Assembly (NCBI GenBank): GCA_036841525.1
Contig: DAITVZ010000017.1
Coordinates: 1 to 64,000, forward strand
Source of the DNA: JAAYEA01 sp012689325
Lineage (GTDB): Bacteria > Chloroflexota > Anaerolineae > JAAYEA01
Direction: 5' to 3'
DNA: 64,000 nt
The number at the start of each line of letters is the position of its first letter. Positions within the stretch are counted from its first letter, which is position 1. A model generated the notes under the pieces. That model worked only from the letters and a program-made list of their open reading frames with translations. It was not told where the DNA came from and made no database searches. Shown one piece after another: positions 43,179 through 51,842 of this stretch. The position numbers were made by a program, and so were the translations under genes.

Positions 43179-43208
43179 TTGACGGCGCGTCCTCATTCGT
43201 GTTATACT
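43179..43208 (+). promoter_or_regulatory. Promoter of the plus-strand sugar-uptake cassette
   Basis: TTGACG (43179-43184) and TATACT (43203-43208) are 18 bases apart. The start would be near 43215. Confidence 0.7.
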
Positions 43209-43214
43209 GCGCTT

Positions 43215-43461
43215 GTGTCGCCCAAATCGCGCACCGCCGGGTCGTGGGGCAAGCCGTGCGCCACCACACCGAAACCTCGGGCCGGGCCTATGGACGAGCG
43301 CCCCACGCCGAGAAAGGACGGGCCCATCGAATAGAGACGCAGCGCTATGGACAGTGGAGCAAAGTGGCTTTCGATCCATGGCAGCAGCGCGACCGCCTTG
43401 TCGGCTGTTTTGATCGCAGGCGATCGGCTACCGCCGATTAGGGTACCAAGGAGGGATACTC
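43215..43461 (+). other. Long leader before the binding-protein gene
   Basis: About 245 bases lie between the promoter and the start. A small hairpin ATCGGC-TACC-GCCGAT (43423-43438) sits just before the AAGGAGG site. I recognise no riboswitch class and no protein. Confidence 0.5.
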
Positions 43462-45531
43462 ATGGCCAGGTCGAACTTGAGCCGTCGCGATTTTCTGAGA
43501 GCCTCAGCTATGGCGGCCGTGGGCGTGGTAGCGGCAAGCTGCGCGCAGCCGACCCCGGAGGTCATCGAGAAAGAGGTCCCCGTCGAAAAGATCGTCAAAG
43601 AGACGGTCGTGGTCGAAAAGCAGGTCCCCGTCGAAAAGGTCGTCAAAGAGACCGTCGTGGTCGAGAAACAGGTGGCCATAGAGAAGGTCGTGACCGCCAC
43701 CCCCATCCCCGCCAAGTATAGCGAATCCCCGATGCTGGCAGCGAAGGTCAAAGCCGGCTCCTTGCCCCCCGTGGATGAGCGCGTGCCGATAGAGCCGCTG
43801 GTGGTCACCCCGATCGAGATCGGCAAGTACGGTGGCACGATGCACGTGGGCTGCACGACGGCCGGCCTGGTCATGGACGATGGTTTCAACGTGGCGGACT
43901 GGTATGGCCCCAACTTTTTCCGGCTGACCCCCGACTTGCAAGACGCCGTCCCCAATATCGGCACTGCCTGGGAGATGGCCGCCGACGCCAAGAGCTTTAC
44001 CGTCCACATGCGCAAGGGGATGAAGTGGTCCGATGGCCAGCCCTTCACCGCTGAGGATATGCGGTGGTGGTATGAGGACGTTCTATCGAACAAGGAACTG
44101 ACCGCCTCCCCGAGCGCGTGGTTCAAGCCCGGCGGCACGCTGATGCAGTTTGAGAAGAAGGACGACTATACCATCACCTTCAAGTTCGCCGCCCCCTATG
44201 CCGCCTTTTTCCTCGTCGCCCTGGCTCACAAAGCCTGGTGGATCACCAACGGCGACTTTGCGCCGGCCCACTACCTGAAGCAGTTCCATATCAAGTACAA
44301 CCCCAAGGTCGCAGACGAGGCCAAGGCGAACAAGTTCGAGTTCTGGTATCAGTACTACAACAAGATGATGGACTCGAGCAAGAACCCCGCCAAGCCGACC
44401 CTGAAGCCCTATTACGTCAGGGAAGCGGTGGTGGACACCGACTTTTTGGAGCGCAACCCTTACTACTTTATGGTGGACAGCGAGGGGAACCAGTTGCCCT
44501 ACATCGACGAGATCAACGTCCACCGCGTGGCCGACATCGAGATGTACAACGCCAAGATCGTCTCCGGCGAGTGGGACTTTGCCGGGCGCAACACCTCGTT
44601 GATGAACTATGCCACCTACGACGCGGCCTCCAAGGACAACAAGTACCACATCCTGCTCTGGAGAAGCGGCAAGGGTTCCGAGTGCCTCTATCAGGTCAAC
44701 CTCAACTACCCGGATCCCGTGCTGCGCCCCATCTTCCAGGACGTCCGCTTCCGCCGGGCCCTCTCCATGGCCATCAACCGCGAGGAGATCAACCAGACCA
44801 TCTACTTTGGGCGCGCCAAGCCTCGCCAGATGACGGTGGCCACCTCCTCCAAGTATCTCAAGCCGGAATACGAGACGGCTTGGGCGGAGTACAGCCCGGA
44901 AAAGGCCAACGCGCTCCTGGACGAGATGGGCCTAAAGTGGGATGCGGCGCACAAGAACCGCCTCCTGCCGGACGGCAACTCTTTCATTATCAACTGGGAC
45001 TTTGTTGAGCTGGAGACGCCCAAGGGCCCGATCACCGAGCTGGTGAAAGAGTACTGGCAGGCCATCGGCGTCGAGATTAACGTCAAGTCCATCACGCGCA
45101 CCCTGCTGACTCCCAAGGTCACGGCCAACGAGGAGCCCATGGGGCTGTGGCACGGCGACATGGTCTCTGACCACCTGATCCCGCGCGACACGCGCTGGTT
45201 CATCGGCGCGTATCGCGACGACTGCTGCATGTGCCCGCTCTGGTCGCAGTGGTACGAGGGCGGCGGCAAGGCGGGCGAGCAGCCGCCGGATTGGTGGATG
45301 GAGAAAGCCAAGTGGTTCGAGGACTTCAAGTCGACCTTGGACCCGGCGCTGATTGGCAAGATCCTGCAATCGCAGGCGGACAACCTCTGGAGCATCGGCA
45401 CTGTCTGCGACGCGCCCCAGCCCGTGATCGTGCGCGACACCCTCATGAACGTGCCCGAGGACGGCGTCTGGGCCTATGACAGCATGTGGACCGCGCCGCA
45501 GTACCCGATGACGTGGTTCTTCAAGTCCTAG
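43462..45531 (+). CDS. SBP_5-family extracellular binding lipoprotein, cassette 1
   Basis: The 689-residue protein has a Tat signal ('SRRDFLRASA') and a lipobox with Cys27 ('VAASC'). A charged stalk of about 45 residues follows, with two near-identical 16-residue repeats ('VPVEKVVKETVVVEKQ'). Then comes a full SBP_5 fold, with the family signature in 'FTVHMRKGMKWSDGQPFTAEDM' and 'RRALSMAINREE'. SBP_5 proteins bind peptides or oligosaccharides. The sugar-enzyme neighbours favour an oligosaccharide. AAGGAGG precedes the ATG. It heads a cassette of five genes. Confidence 0.93.
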   Translation: MARSNLSRRDFLRASAMAAVGVVAASCAQPTPEVIEKEVPVEKIVKETVVVEKQVPVEKVVKETVVVEKQVAIEKVVTATPIPAKYSESPMLAAKVKAGSLPPVDERVPIEPLVVTPIEIGKYGGTMHVGCTTAGLVMDDGFNVADWYGPNFFRLTPDLQDAVPNIGTAWEMAADAKSFTVHMRKGMKWSDGQPFTAEDMRWWYEDVLSNKELTASPSAWFKPGGTLMQFEKKDDYTITFKFAAPYAAFFLVALAHKAWWITNGDFAPAHYLKQFHIKYNPKVADEAKANKFEFWYQYYNKMMDSSKNPAKPTLKPYYVREAVVDTDFLERNPYYFMVDSEGNQLPYIDEINVHRVADIEMYNAKIVSGEWDFAGRNTSLMNYATYDAASKDNKYHILLWRSGKGSECLYQVNLNYPDPVLRPIFQDVRFRRALSMAINREEINQTIYFGRAKPRQMTVATSSKYLKPEYETAWAEYSPEKANALLDEMGLKWDAAHKNRLLPDGNSFIINWDFVELETPKGPITELVKEYWQAIGVEINVKSITRTLLTPKVTANEEPMGLWHGDMVSDHLIPRDTRWFIGAYRDDCCMCPLWSQWYEGGGKAGEQPPDWWMEKAKWFEDFKSTLDPALIGKILQSQADNLWSIGTVCDAPQPVIVRDTLMNVPEDGVWAYDSMWTAPQYPMTWFFKS

Positions 45532-45581
45532 CGGCGAGCCGGATCGGCGCGTCCGATCGTTGGCGCGCCATCGGTACCAGA

Positions 45582-45613
45582 GGGGAGCCTGGCGATAACC
45601 GGCCAGGCTCCCC
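45582..45613 (+). repeat. Intercistronic hairpin after the binding-protein gene
   Basis: GGGGAGCCTGGC (45582-45593) pairs with GCCAGGCTCCCC (45602-45613), with no T-run. Such hairpins often keep binding-protein mRNA more abundant than the permease part. Confidence 0.7.
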
Positions 45614-45688
45614 GGGTCCACGTTGCGCGGACCGGCGCCATCTCGCGCCAGCGAGGTGGCGCCCGCTGAGGGGCCAGGAAGGAACGAC

Positions 45689-46669
45689 ATGACCAGCTAT
45701 ATCGTGCGCAGGTTCTTGTATATGCTGATGCTGCTTGCGCTCACCTCTCTTGTCGCTTTCATGGTGATCGTGCTGCCTCCCGGCGACTTTCTCACTGCCT
45801 ATGCCAACCAACTGCGGGCGCAGGGCGACATTTCGGAGCAAGAGCTGGAGTCGCTCCGCCACCTCTATGGGCTGGACCGGCCCATGTATGTCCAGTACTA
45901 CAAATGGGTCACGAACTTTATCCGTGGCGATCTGGGCATGTCTTTCAACTGGAGCAGGCCGGTCAGCGAGTTGATCGGCGAGCGGCTGGGGATGACGATC
46001 CTGGTCTCCGTGGCCGCGCTCTTGGTCACGTACCTGATCGCCGTGCCCGTCGGCATCTATTCGGCGACCCATCAATATTCTGGGGGCGACTATTTCTTCA
46101 CCTTTATCGCCTTTATAGGGATGTCCGTGCCCAATTTCCTGCTGGCCCTGATCCTCATGATCGCCCTCAATAAAACCCTGGGGCTCTCCATCGGCGGCCT
46201 CTTCTCCGTCGAGTTCAAGGCCGAGCCATGGAGCGCCGCCAAGGCCGTGGACCTCCTGAAGCACCTGCCGATTCCCTTGCTCGTCATCGGCCTCTCTGGC
46301 ACGGCGTCCATCATGCGCATCATGCGGGGGATGCTCCTGGACGAACTGAACAAGCCCTACGTGACCACGGCCCGCGCCAAGGGGCTGACGGAGCGCAAGC
46401 TCTTGTTCAAGTATCCCGTGCGCATCGCGCTGAACCCCATCGCCAGCACCATCGGCTGGGCGCTGCCCGCCGTGTTTTCCGGGCAGACCATCGTCTCTAT
46501 CGTGCTCGACTTGCCGACTATCGGGCCGCTGTTGTACCAGGCGCTCATGTCGGAAGACATGTTCCTGGCCGCCAGCGCCATCATGATCACCACATCGCTG
46601 ACCGTGGTGGGGATGTTCCTATCCGACATGCTGCTGGCCTGGCTGGACCCGCGGATCACCTATACGTAG
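45689..46669 (+). CDS. ABC importer permease, DppB-type, cassette 1
   Basis: The 326-residue protein has about six membrane helices. It has the N-terminal 'RLGMTILVSVAAL' region of DppB-like permeases. The coupling loop with the EAA motif is seen in 'VTTARAKGLTERKLLFKYPVRIALNP'. The start ATG at 45689 follows GGAAGGAA. It pairs with the next gene to form the channel. No ATPase gene is present. Confidence 0.93.
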   Translation: MTSYIVRRFLYMLMLLALTSLVAFMVIVLPPGDFLTAYANQLRAQGDISEQELESLRHLYGLDRPMYVQYYKWVTNFIRGDLGMSFNWSRPVSELIGERLGMTILVSVAALLVTYLIAVPVGIYSATHQYSGGDYFFTFIAFIGMSVPNFLLALILMIALNKTLGLSIGGLFSVEFKAEPWSAAKAVDLLKHLPIPLLVIGLSGTASIMRIMRGMLLDELNKPYVTTARAKGLTERKLLFKYPVRIALNPIASTIGWALPAVFSGQTIVSIVLDLPTIGPLLYQALMSEDMFLAASAIMITTSLTVVGMFLSDMLLAWLDPRITYT

Positions 46670-46778
46670 AGCTAAAGGGGCGCTGGCCTGCCCGCCTCGT
46701 TCCGCGCCTGGCGGTCCGAGGCCGCGCGCCCATCCCCTGGTGTTGTATTGGCCTGTTCAGGTAGGTATCGGAGGCGTC

Positions 46779-47906
46779 ATGGATCTAGAGTCGGCACCTG
46801 AGACGACCACAAAAACGAGCTCCGAGGAGCGCATCTATGTCGCCACGCAGTGGCAGCTCATGTGGTATCGCTTTCGGCGCCACAAGCTCGCCCTCGTCGG
46901 CACCGTGGTCGCCATTTGCCTGTACCTCATGGCCCTGCTGTCTGGTTTTCTGGCTCCCTATGGGTCACTCGAACGGTTCGCCCAGCATATCTATGCGCCG
47001 CCCCAGGCGGTCCGTTTCTACGCGGATGGCAAGCTTCAAGCCCCCTTTGTCTATGCCCTGGTCCCCAAGCCTGACCCGGTCACCTTTCGCCGCATCTTTG
47101 AGGTGGACAAGACCACCCGCTATCCGCTGCGCTTCTTCGTCCATGGCATCGAGTACAAGCTCCTGGGCCTGATCAAGACCGATCTGCATCTCTTTGGCGT
47201 GGACAAGGGCGGGACCGTCTTTCTCCTGGGGACCGACATCCTGGGCCGAGACGTTTTTACCCGCATCCTGGCTGGGTCGGTGATCTCGCTGTCCATCGGC
47301 CTGGTGGGCGTCTTTACCAGCTTTATCTTGGGCTGCCTTCTCGGGGGCATCTCCGGGCTCTATGGCGGCGCGATCGATGTGATCATCCAGAGGATCATCG
47401 AGTTCCTGACCTCTATCCCCACGATCCCGCTATGGATGGCCCTGAGCGCTGCCGTCCCCAAGAACTGGAACGCCATCCAGGTCTATTTTGCCATCACCAT
47501 CATCCTCTCCTTGCGCGCCTGGACCGGCCTGGGCCGGGTGGTGCGAGGCAAGCTGCTGCAGGTGAAGGAGGAGGATTTCGTCATGGCGGCGCGCCTCTCC
47601 GGGGCCAGCGATTGGCGCATCTTGTTGCGCCATCTCTTGCCCGCCACGATCAGCTATCTCATCGTAGAGATGACGCTGGCCATTCCCCAGATGATCCTCG
47701 GCGAGACCTCCTTGAGCTTCCTGGGCCTGGGGTTGCGCCCGCCCGTGGTGAGCTGGGGCGTGCTGCTGCAACTGGCGCAGAACGTGCGCACGGTCACGAT
47801 GAACCCTTGGTTATTGGCTCCCGCCGTGTGGGTGATCCTGACCGTAATGGCCTTCAACTTTATGGGCGACGGGATGCGCGACGCCGCCGACCCTTACCAC
47901 CGTTGA
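46779..47906 (+). CDS. ABC importer permease, DppC-type, cassette 1
   Basis: The 375-residue protein has the DppC order: a long first segment, helix 1 (about 40-62), a large external loop (about 65-155), then the core. The core includes 'LGTDILGRDVFTRILAGS' and the EAA loop 'MAARLSGASDWRILLRHLLP'. The external loop is markedly enlarged compared with peptide DppC and is shared with the cassette 2 copy. The ATG at 46779 follows GGAGG. Confidence 0.93.
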   Translation: MDLESAPETTTKTSSEERIYVATQWQLMWYRFRRHKLALVGTVVAICLYLMALLSGFLAPYGSLERFAQHIYAPPQAVRFYADGKLQAPFVYALVPKPDPVTFRRIFEVDKTTRYPLRFFVHGIEYKLLGLIKTDLHLFGVDKGGTVFLLGTDILGRDVFTRILAGSVISLSIGLVGVFTSFILGCLLGGISGLYGGAIDVIIQRIIEFLTSIPTIPLWMALSAAVPKNWNAIQVYFAITIILSLRAWTGLGRVVRGKLLQVKEEDFVMAARLSGASDWRILLRHLLPATISYLIVEMTLAIPQMILGETSLSFLGLGLRPPVVSWGVLLQLAQNVRTVTMNPWLLAPAVWVILTVMAFNFMGDGMRDAADPYHR

Positions 47907-47958
47907 TTCCCTTCCGCAGAGTATCGGCATCATATCTTGTCCAAAGGAGACGATTTGT

Positions 47959-48819
47959 ATGTACAAGAACCTGAGCCCTGGCGCCATCGGCATTCGCGGC
48001 CTCTCGCTGGCGGACTCGATCACCCTGGCCCGCCAATCGGGCTTCCAGGGGGTCGCCTTCAGCATCCAGGAGGCGGCGGACCTGGTCGCGCAGCATGGCC
48101 TGGAGTACGTCCGCGACCTGTTTGCCAGCGCCAACATCCGCCCCGGCCACTGGAACCCGCCGGTCAACTGGCGCAACGATGACGTCTGGCAGGACGAACT
48201 CAAAAAGCTGCCCGCCCTGGCCGAGCTGGGGCGCAAGCTGGGCTGCACGCGCACCTCCACCTGGTGCCCGGCGTTCTCGGACGTGCGGCCCTTTGCGCAG
48301 AACTTCCTCTGGCATGTGGCCCGGTTTCGCCCCATCGCCCGGGTGCTCGCGGACCACGGGTGCAGCTTTGGCATCGAGTTCATCGGCCCCAAGACCTCCC
48401 GGATCCAGGGCAAGTACGAGTTTATCTATACCCTGGAAGGCATGATGGAGCTGGCTTATTCCATCGGGACGGGGAACGTGGGGCTGCTGCTCGACGCCTG
48501 GCACCTGTACTCCTCCGGCGGCAGCGTGGACGACCTGGACAAGATCGCCGCCCAGGATGTCGCCGTGGTGCACGTCAACGACGCGCCCAAGGGCATCGCC
48601 GTGGATGACCAGATCGACAACATCCGCGCCCTGCCCATGGAGACGGGCGTGATCGACCTGCCCGGCTTTATGCGCAAGCTGGCCCGCATGTGGTACGATG
48701 GCCCCGTGACGCCCGAGCCTTTCAGCGCGCGGATCAACGCCATCAAGGATCCCTTGGAGGCGGCCAAGCTCGCCAACCATTACATGGACAAGCTGTTCCA
48801 GGCCGGCGGGGTTGCCTGA
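47959..48819 (+). CDS. TIM-barrel sugar isomerase/epimerase-like protein
   Basis: The 286-residue protein resembles the xylose-isomerase-like TIM-barrel (AP_endonuc_2) family. It has 'GFQGVAFSIQEAAD', the metal-ligand Glu in 'SFGIEFIGPKT', 'GLLLDAWHLYSSGGS' and 'VVHVNDAPKG'. Members isomerise or epimerise sugars and inositol derivatives using a divalent metal. AAAGGAGA lies about 10 bases before the ATG. It is in cassette 1 after the permeases. The exact substrate is unknown. Confidence 0.88.
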   Translation: MYKNLSPGAIGIRGLSLADSITLARQSGFQGVAFSIQEAADLVAQHGLEYVRDLFASANIRPGHWNPPVNWRNDDVWQDELKKLPALAELGRKLGCTRTSTWCPAFSDVRPFAQNFLWHVARFRPIARVLADHGCSFGIEFIGPKTSRIQGKYEFIYTLEGMMELAYSIGTGNVGLLLDAWHLYSSGGSVDDLDKIAAQDVAVVHVNDAPKGIAVDDQIDNIRALPMETGVIDLPGFMRKLARMWYDGPVTPEPFSARINAIKDPLEAAKLANHYMDKLFQAGGVA

Positions 48820-48854
48820 GAGCCCCGCGCCATGATGAGGAGGAGTCACACCCC

Positions 48855-49901
48855 ATGACAATCAAGGTTGGGTTGATCGGCTGCGGCGGCATCACCAAGC
48901 GGCATGTGGATGGCTGGAACGCCATCGCCAGCCGGGCCGAGATCGTTGCCATCTCGGACATCTCGGAGGCGACCGCCAAGGTCCGCGCGGCGCAGATCGG
49001 CAAGCCGGTCAAGTACTATAAGGACTATCACGAGCTGCTTCAGGACAAGGCCATCGACGCGGTGGATATCTCGCTGCCGCATTTCCTGCATCGCGAATCC
49101 ATCGTCGCGGCGGCGGAGGCGGGCAAGCACCTCCTTTCGGAAAAGCCGCTCTGCCTGGACCTGGAGGAGGCGGCGGCCATTGCCGATGCCGTCAAAAAGA
49201 ACGGCGTCACCATGATGGCGATGCACAACCAGCTTTTCATGCCCTCCATCCAGCAGGCCAAGCTGATGCTGCTCAATGGCGACCTGGGCAAGATCTTTCT
49301 GGTCAATTCGTACGATTGCGGCGCCTCGCGCGGCACGCTCAGCCCGGACAAGTCGCGCTGGGGCAAGGCGCAGGCCTGGGGGCACCAGGGCACCTGGCGC
49401 GCCGACCCCGCCAAGATGGGCGGCGGCGAGCTGATCGACACCGGCTATCACCCCACCTATCGGCTGCTTTTTTTGGCCGGGCAAATGCCCACCGAGGTGG
49501 CCGCCATGTTGGGGAGCTATCGCCTGGGCATCCAGGGCGAGGACACGGCCAGCGTGTTGCTCAAGTTCCCGGATGGCGTCACTGGCAAGATCTTTTCCAG
49601 TTGGGCCATGTCCGCCCCGAGCATGCGCGCCCTGCGCTTCCAGATCGTGGGGGAAAAGGGTGAGCTCTGGGGCGAGCTGGACAAGCTCTATTACCAGCCC
49701 ATCGGCTTCCAGTCCCCGGCGGTGATCGAGTACCCCGGCTGGCACATCGAGCGCACCGCCCACGCGGCCATCGAGCATTTCGTCTCGGCCATCGAGGGCG
49801 GCTTTGAGCCGTTGCCCTCGGTGCACGAGGCCACCGACGCGCTGCGGGTGGTCCTGGCGGGCTACCAGTCCGTGGCCGAAAAGCGCATCGTCACGCTCTA
49901 G
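48855..49901 (+). CDS. Gfo/Idh/MocA-family oxidoreductase
   Basis: The 348-residue protein has the NAD(P)-binding 'KVGLIGCGGITKRHVDGW' at the N-terminus and the catalytic Lys in 'LLSEKPLCLDLEEA'. 'GGGELIDTGYHPTYRLLFL' supplies the active-site His. The C-terminal beta-sheet domain is present. It oxidises or reduces a sugar or sugar derivative. AGGAGG lies before the ATG. It is the last gene of the plus-strand cassette. Confidence 0.94.
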   Translation: MTIKVGLIGCGGITKRHVDGWNAIASRAEIVAISDISEATAKVRAAQIGKPVKYYKDYHELLQDKAIDAVDISLPHFLHRESIVAAAEAGKHLLSEKPLCLDLEEAAAIADAVKKNGVTMMAMHNQLFMPSIQQAKLMLLNGDLGKIFLVNSYDCGASRGTLSPDKSRWGKAQAWGHQGTWRADPAKMGGGELIDTGYHPTYRLLFLAGQMPTEVAAMLGSYRLGIQGEDTASVLLKFPDGVTGKIFSSWAMSAPSMRALRFQIVGEKGELWGELDKLYYQPIGFQSPAVIEYPGWHIERTAHAAIEHFVSAIEGGFEPLPSVHEATDALRVVLAGYQSVAEKRIVTL

Positions 49902-49912
49902 CAGTAACGACC

Positions 49913-49945
49913 AAGCCCTCCGGCATGTGGCGCCGGAGGGCTTTT
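49913..49945. terminator. Terminator between converging cassettes
   Basis: AAGCCCTCCGGC (49913-49924) pairs with GCCGGAGGGCTT (49932-49943), followed by TTTT on the plus strand. The AA/TT ends allow use in both directions. Confidence 0.85.
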
Positions 49946-49973
49946 CTGTCTCTGGGAGCTGTGGTGCTCGCGC

Positions 49974-51458
49974 CTATTTGGGCGTGGTTAGCACGCACTC
50001 GATCCCCAGGCAGCGCGCCAGCAGGGCGATCTTGTCGGCGATGTGCCCGACGCCCAGGGCAAAGTGGTGGGTTGGCCCCTCCATGGTCCAGCGCTCCAGA
50101 AAGGTCCGCACGTCGGGCTCGAACTTGCCGCGGGTGTTGGTGTTTCCCGTGGCCGGGATCAGCCCCGGCAACGATTGCCCCTCGGCCAGCACCATCTTGA
50201 ACTTGCCCTCGTGGGTCTGCGTCAGCCCCAGCATGGTGATGGGCCCGACCTTGAGCTTGTACTCCACCGAGGGCCCGGAGCCGCGCTTGCCGTGATAGAC
50301 GCTGAGCTTGCGCAGCGCCGGCTTGCCGTCGGCGATCAGCAGGTGGTGGGGCCCATCGTGCCCCACCAGCACGAAATCCTCCGCGAAATCCACCGGGTGG
50401 AACTCGGCGAAGGAGCCGCCGGCGCCAAAACGATCCACGATGAGCATGGCGATGCAGTTCTTCAGGTCCAGCTCGCCCGCCACCGGGACGCCCAGGCTGG
50501 TCAGGAACGAGTTGCCGATGATCATGGCTGCGTGGATGCGCTCATAGTCGTTGCCGCCCAGTCCCCGATAGTAATAGGCCAAGCCGGTGAGCCCGAAATC
50601 GGCCACCAGCCGGTCCATGCCGCAGGCCACCTGCGCCGGCCAGATCAGGTCCTCCCGCGTGGCCTTGGTGGCGACGGGGTCGGCGCCCGGATCGGGGAAA
50701 TCGAACACCGACTCGATCAGCGCCAGCTTGTCCGCCGCCTCGCGCTCCGTCACCTGGTCGACGCGCGCTTTCAGGTCGTCCATCTCGATGTGCTCGACGT
50801 GCATCCCCAGGTGGGCGTCGGCCATGGTGGGGTCCGAGTTCATGTCCAGCATGCCCTCATAGACGTGGCCCATCAGGCCGATGCGGGCGTTTTTGAGCTC
50901 GTGCCAGACCGTCGCCACCTCGCACCAGGCGCGGATGCGCTCCCAGGCCCGGTCGTCGTCGCGCAGCGTGCCCACCACCACGTCCACCGGCTTTTGGTTG
51001 GCCCGGGCCATGGCCCCGGCGATCTCGGGCAGGCTGGTGATGTTGTCGTTCTCGAGCTGCATGGCGATGTTGGCCCGCTCATAGTCCATCGCCGCCGAGG
51101 GCTGTAGCGCGATCAGCACCACCGGCACGCCGGCCCGCTGGATCACCGGCAGCACGTGGGCGCTGGGGGTGTAGGTGGCAACGAAGCAAAAGAGCAAGTC
51201 CAACTGCTCCCGCGCGAACTGGTTGCCGACCTCAAACGCCCGCTGGGAGCTGTCGCAGAGCCCCTCGGCGGCGATGATGGTCGCCTTGCCCTGCTGCTCG
51301 AGCTGTTTGATGAAATAGGCGGTGTGCTCCAGCAGCTTTTCCCGGACGCCGGGGAATTGCGGCCAATAGTAATAGTGGCCCACCGAAAAGACGCCCACCC
51401 GCCCGCTCCGGATCGGCTTGCGCGCCGCCAGCAGGGCCTTTACGCTATCTGTGGTCAA
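49974..51458 (-). CDS. L-fucose/L-arabinose isomerase-family protein
   Basis: The 494-residue protein matches the arabinose/fucose isomerase fold. It has the N-terminal 'VGVFSVGHYYYWPQFPG', the middle 'ARIGLMGHVYEGMLDMNSD' and the C-terminal 'GVGHIADKIALLARCLGI'. Members convert aldoses to ketoses with Mn2+. TTG at 51458 is chosen because AAGGAG lies 7 bases upstream and it overlaps the preceding stop as TTGA. An ATG 21 bases further upstream is the alternative. It is the last gene of the minus-strand cassette. Confidence 0.88.
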   Translation of the reverse strand: MTTDSVKALLAARKPIRSGRVGVFSVGHYYYWPQFPGVREKLLEHTAYFIKQLEQQGKATIIAAEGLCDSSQRAFEVGNQFAREQLDLLFCFVATYTPSAHVLPVIQRAGVPVVLIALQPSAAMDYERANIAMQLENDNITSLPEIAGAMARANQKPVDVVVGTLRDDDRAWERIRAWCEVATVWHELKNARIGLMGHVYEGMLDMNSDPTMADAHLGMHVEHIEMDDLKARVDQVTEREAADKLALIESVFDFPDPGADPVATKATREDLIWPAQVACGMDRLVADFGLTGLAYYYRGLGGNDYERIHAAMIIGNSFLTSLGVPVAGELDLKNCIAMLIVDRFGAGGSFAEFHPVDFAEDFVLVGHDGPHHLLIADGKPALRKLSVYHGKRGSGPSVEYKLKVGPITMLGLTQTHEGKFKMVLAEGQSLPGLIPATGNTNTRGKFEPDVRTFLERWTMEGPTHHFALGVGHIADKIALLARCLGIECVLTTPK

Positions 51459-51841
51459 GTATTCTCTCCTTCTTCCCATGATCGCTTGATCTCGCGCAGC
51501 CTGGCTTGCACCGATTGCCGCGTCTCGTCGGAATCCACCAGGCGGGTCCGGCCGATGTACTCGGCGAGCTGGTCCAGCCGCTTCAGGTAGCTGGCCTGGG
51601 CTTCCTGCCGCAACTGGGCAACTTGCTCCTCGTCGCCCGCCTCGGCCGCGTGCGCGATGCGGCGGGCGAAAGGCGCCGACCAGCGCGCGGGCACGGCGCC
51701 GCGCTCCAAGACGGACTCCAGGTCGCGGTGCCGGTCGCCGATGATCCAGTCGGCCAGCTTGTTGCCGCCGAGCAGCAGCGCCGCCAGCAACAAGGGCACG
51801 CCGACGACGAACAGGATCGCCGCGATGATGACGAGGTCCAT
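51455..51841 (-). CDS. Small membrane protein of unknown function
   Basis: The 128-residue protein has one or two hydrophobic helices at the N-terminus (about 2-28) and then a charged, probably coiled-coil cytoplasmic region with 'EEQVAQLRQEAQASYLKRL'. No family is recognised. It starts one base after the sulfatase stop and overlaps the isomerase start by four bases, so it is fully embedded in the operon. Confidence 0.78.
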   Translation of the reverse strand: MDLVIIAAILFVVGVPLLLAALLLGGNKLADWIIGDRHRDLESVLERGAVPARWSAPFARRIAHAAEAGDEEQVAQLRQEAQASYLKRLDQLAEYIGRTRLVDSDETRQSVQARLREIKRSWEEGENT

Positions 51842-51842
51842 G

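Noticed and set aside
43462..49901. A peptide (Opp/Dpp) importer
   Set aside because: The binding protein family allows peptides, but linked isomerase, dehydrogenase and glycosidase genes point to oligosaccharides; the choice is still inference.
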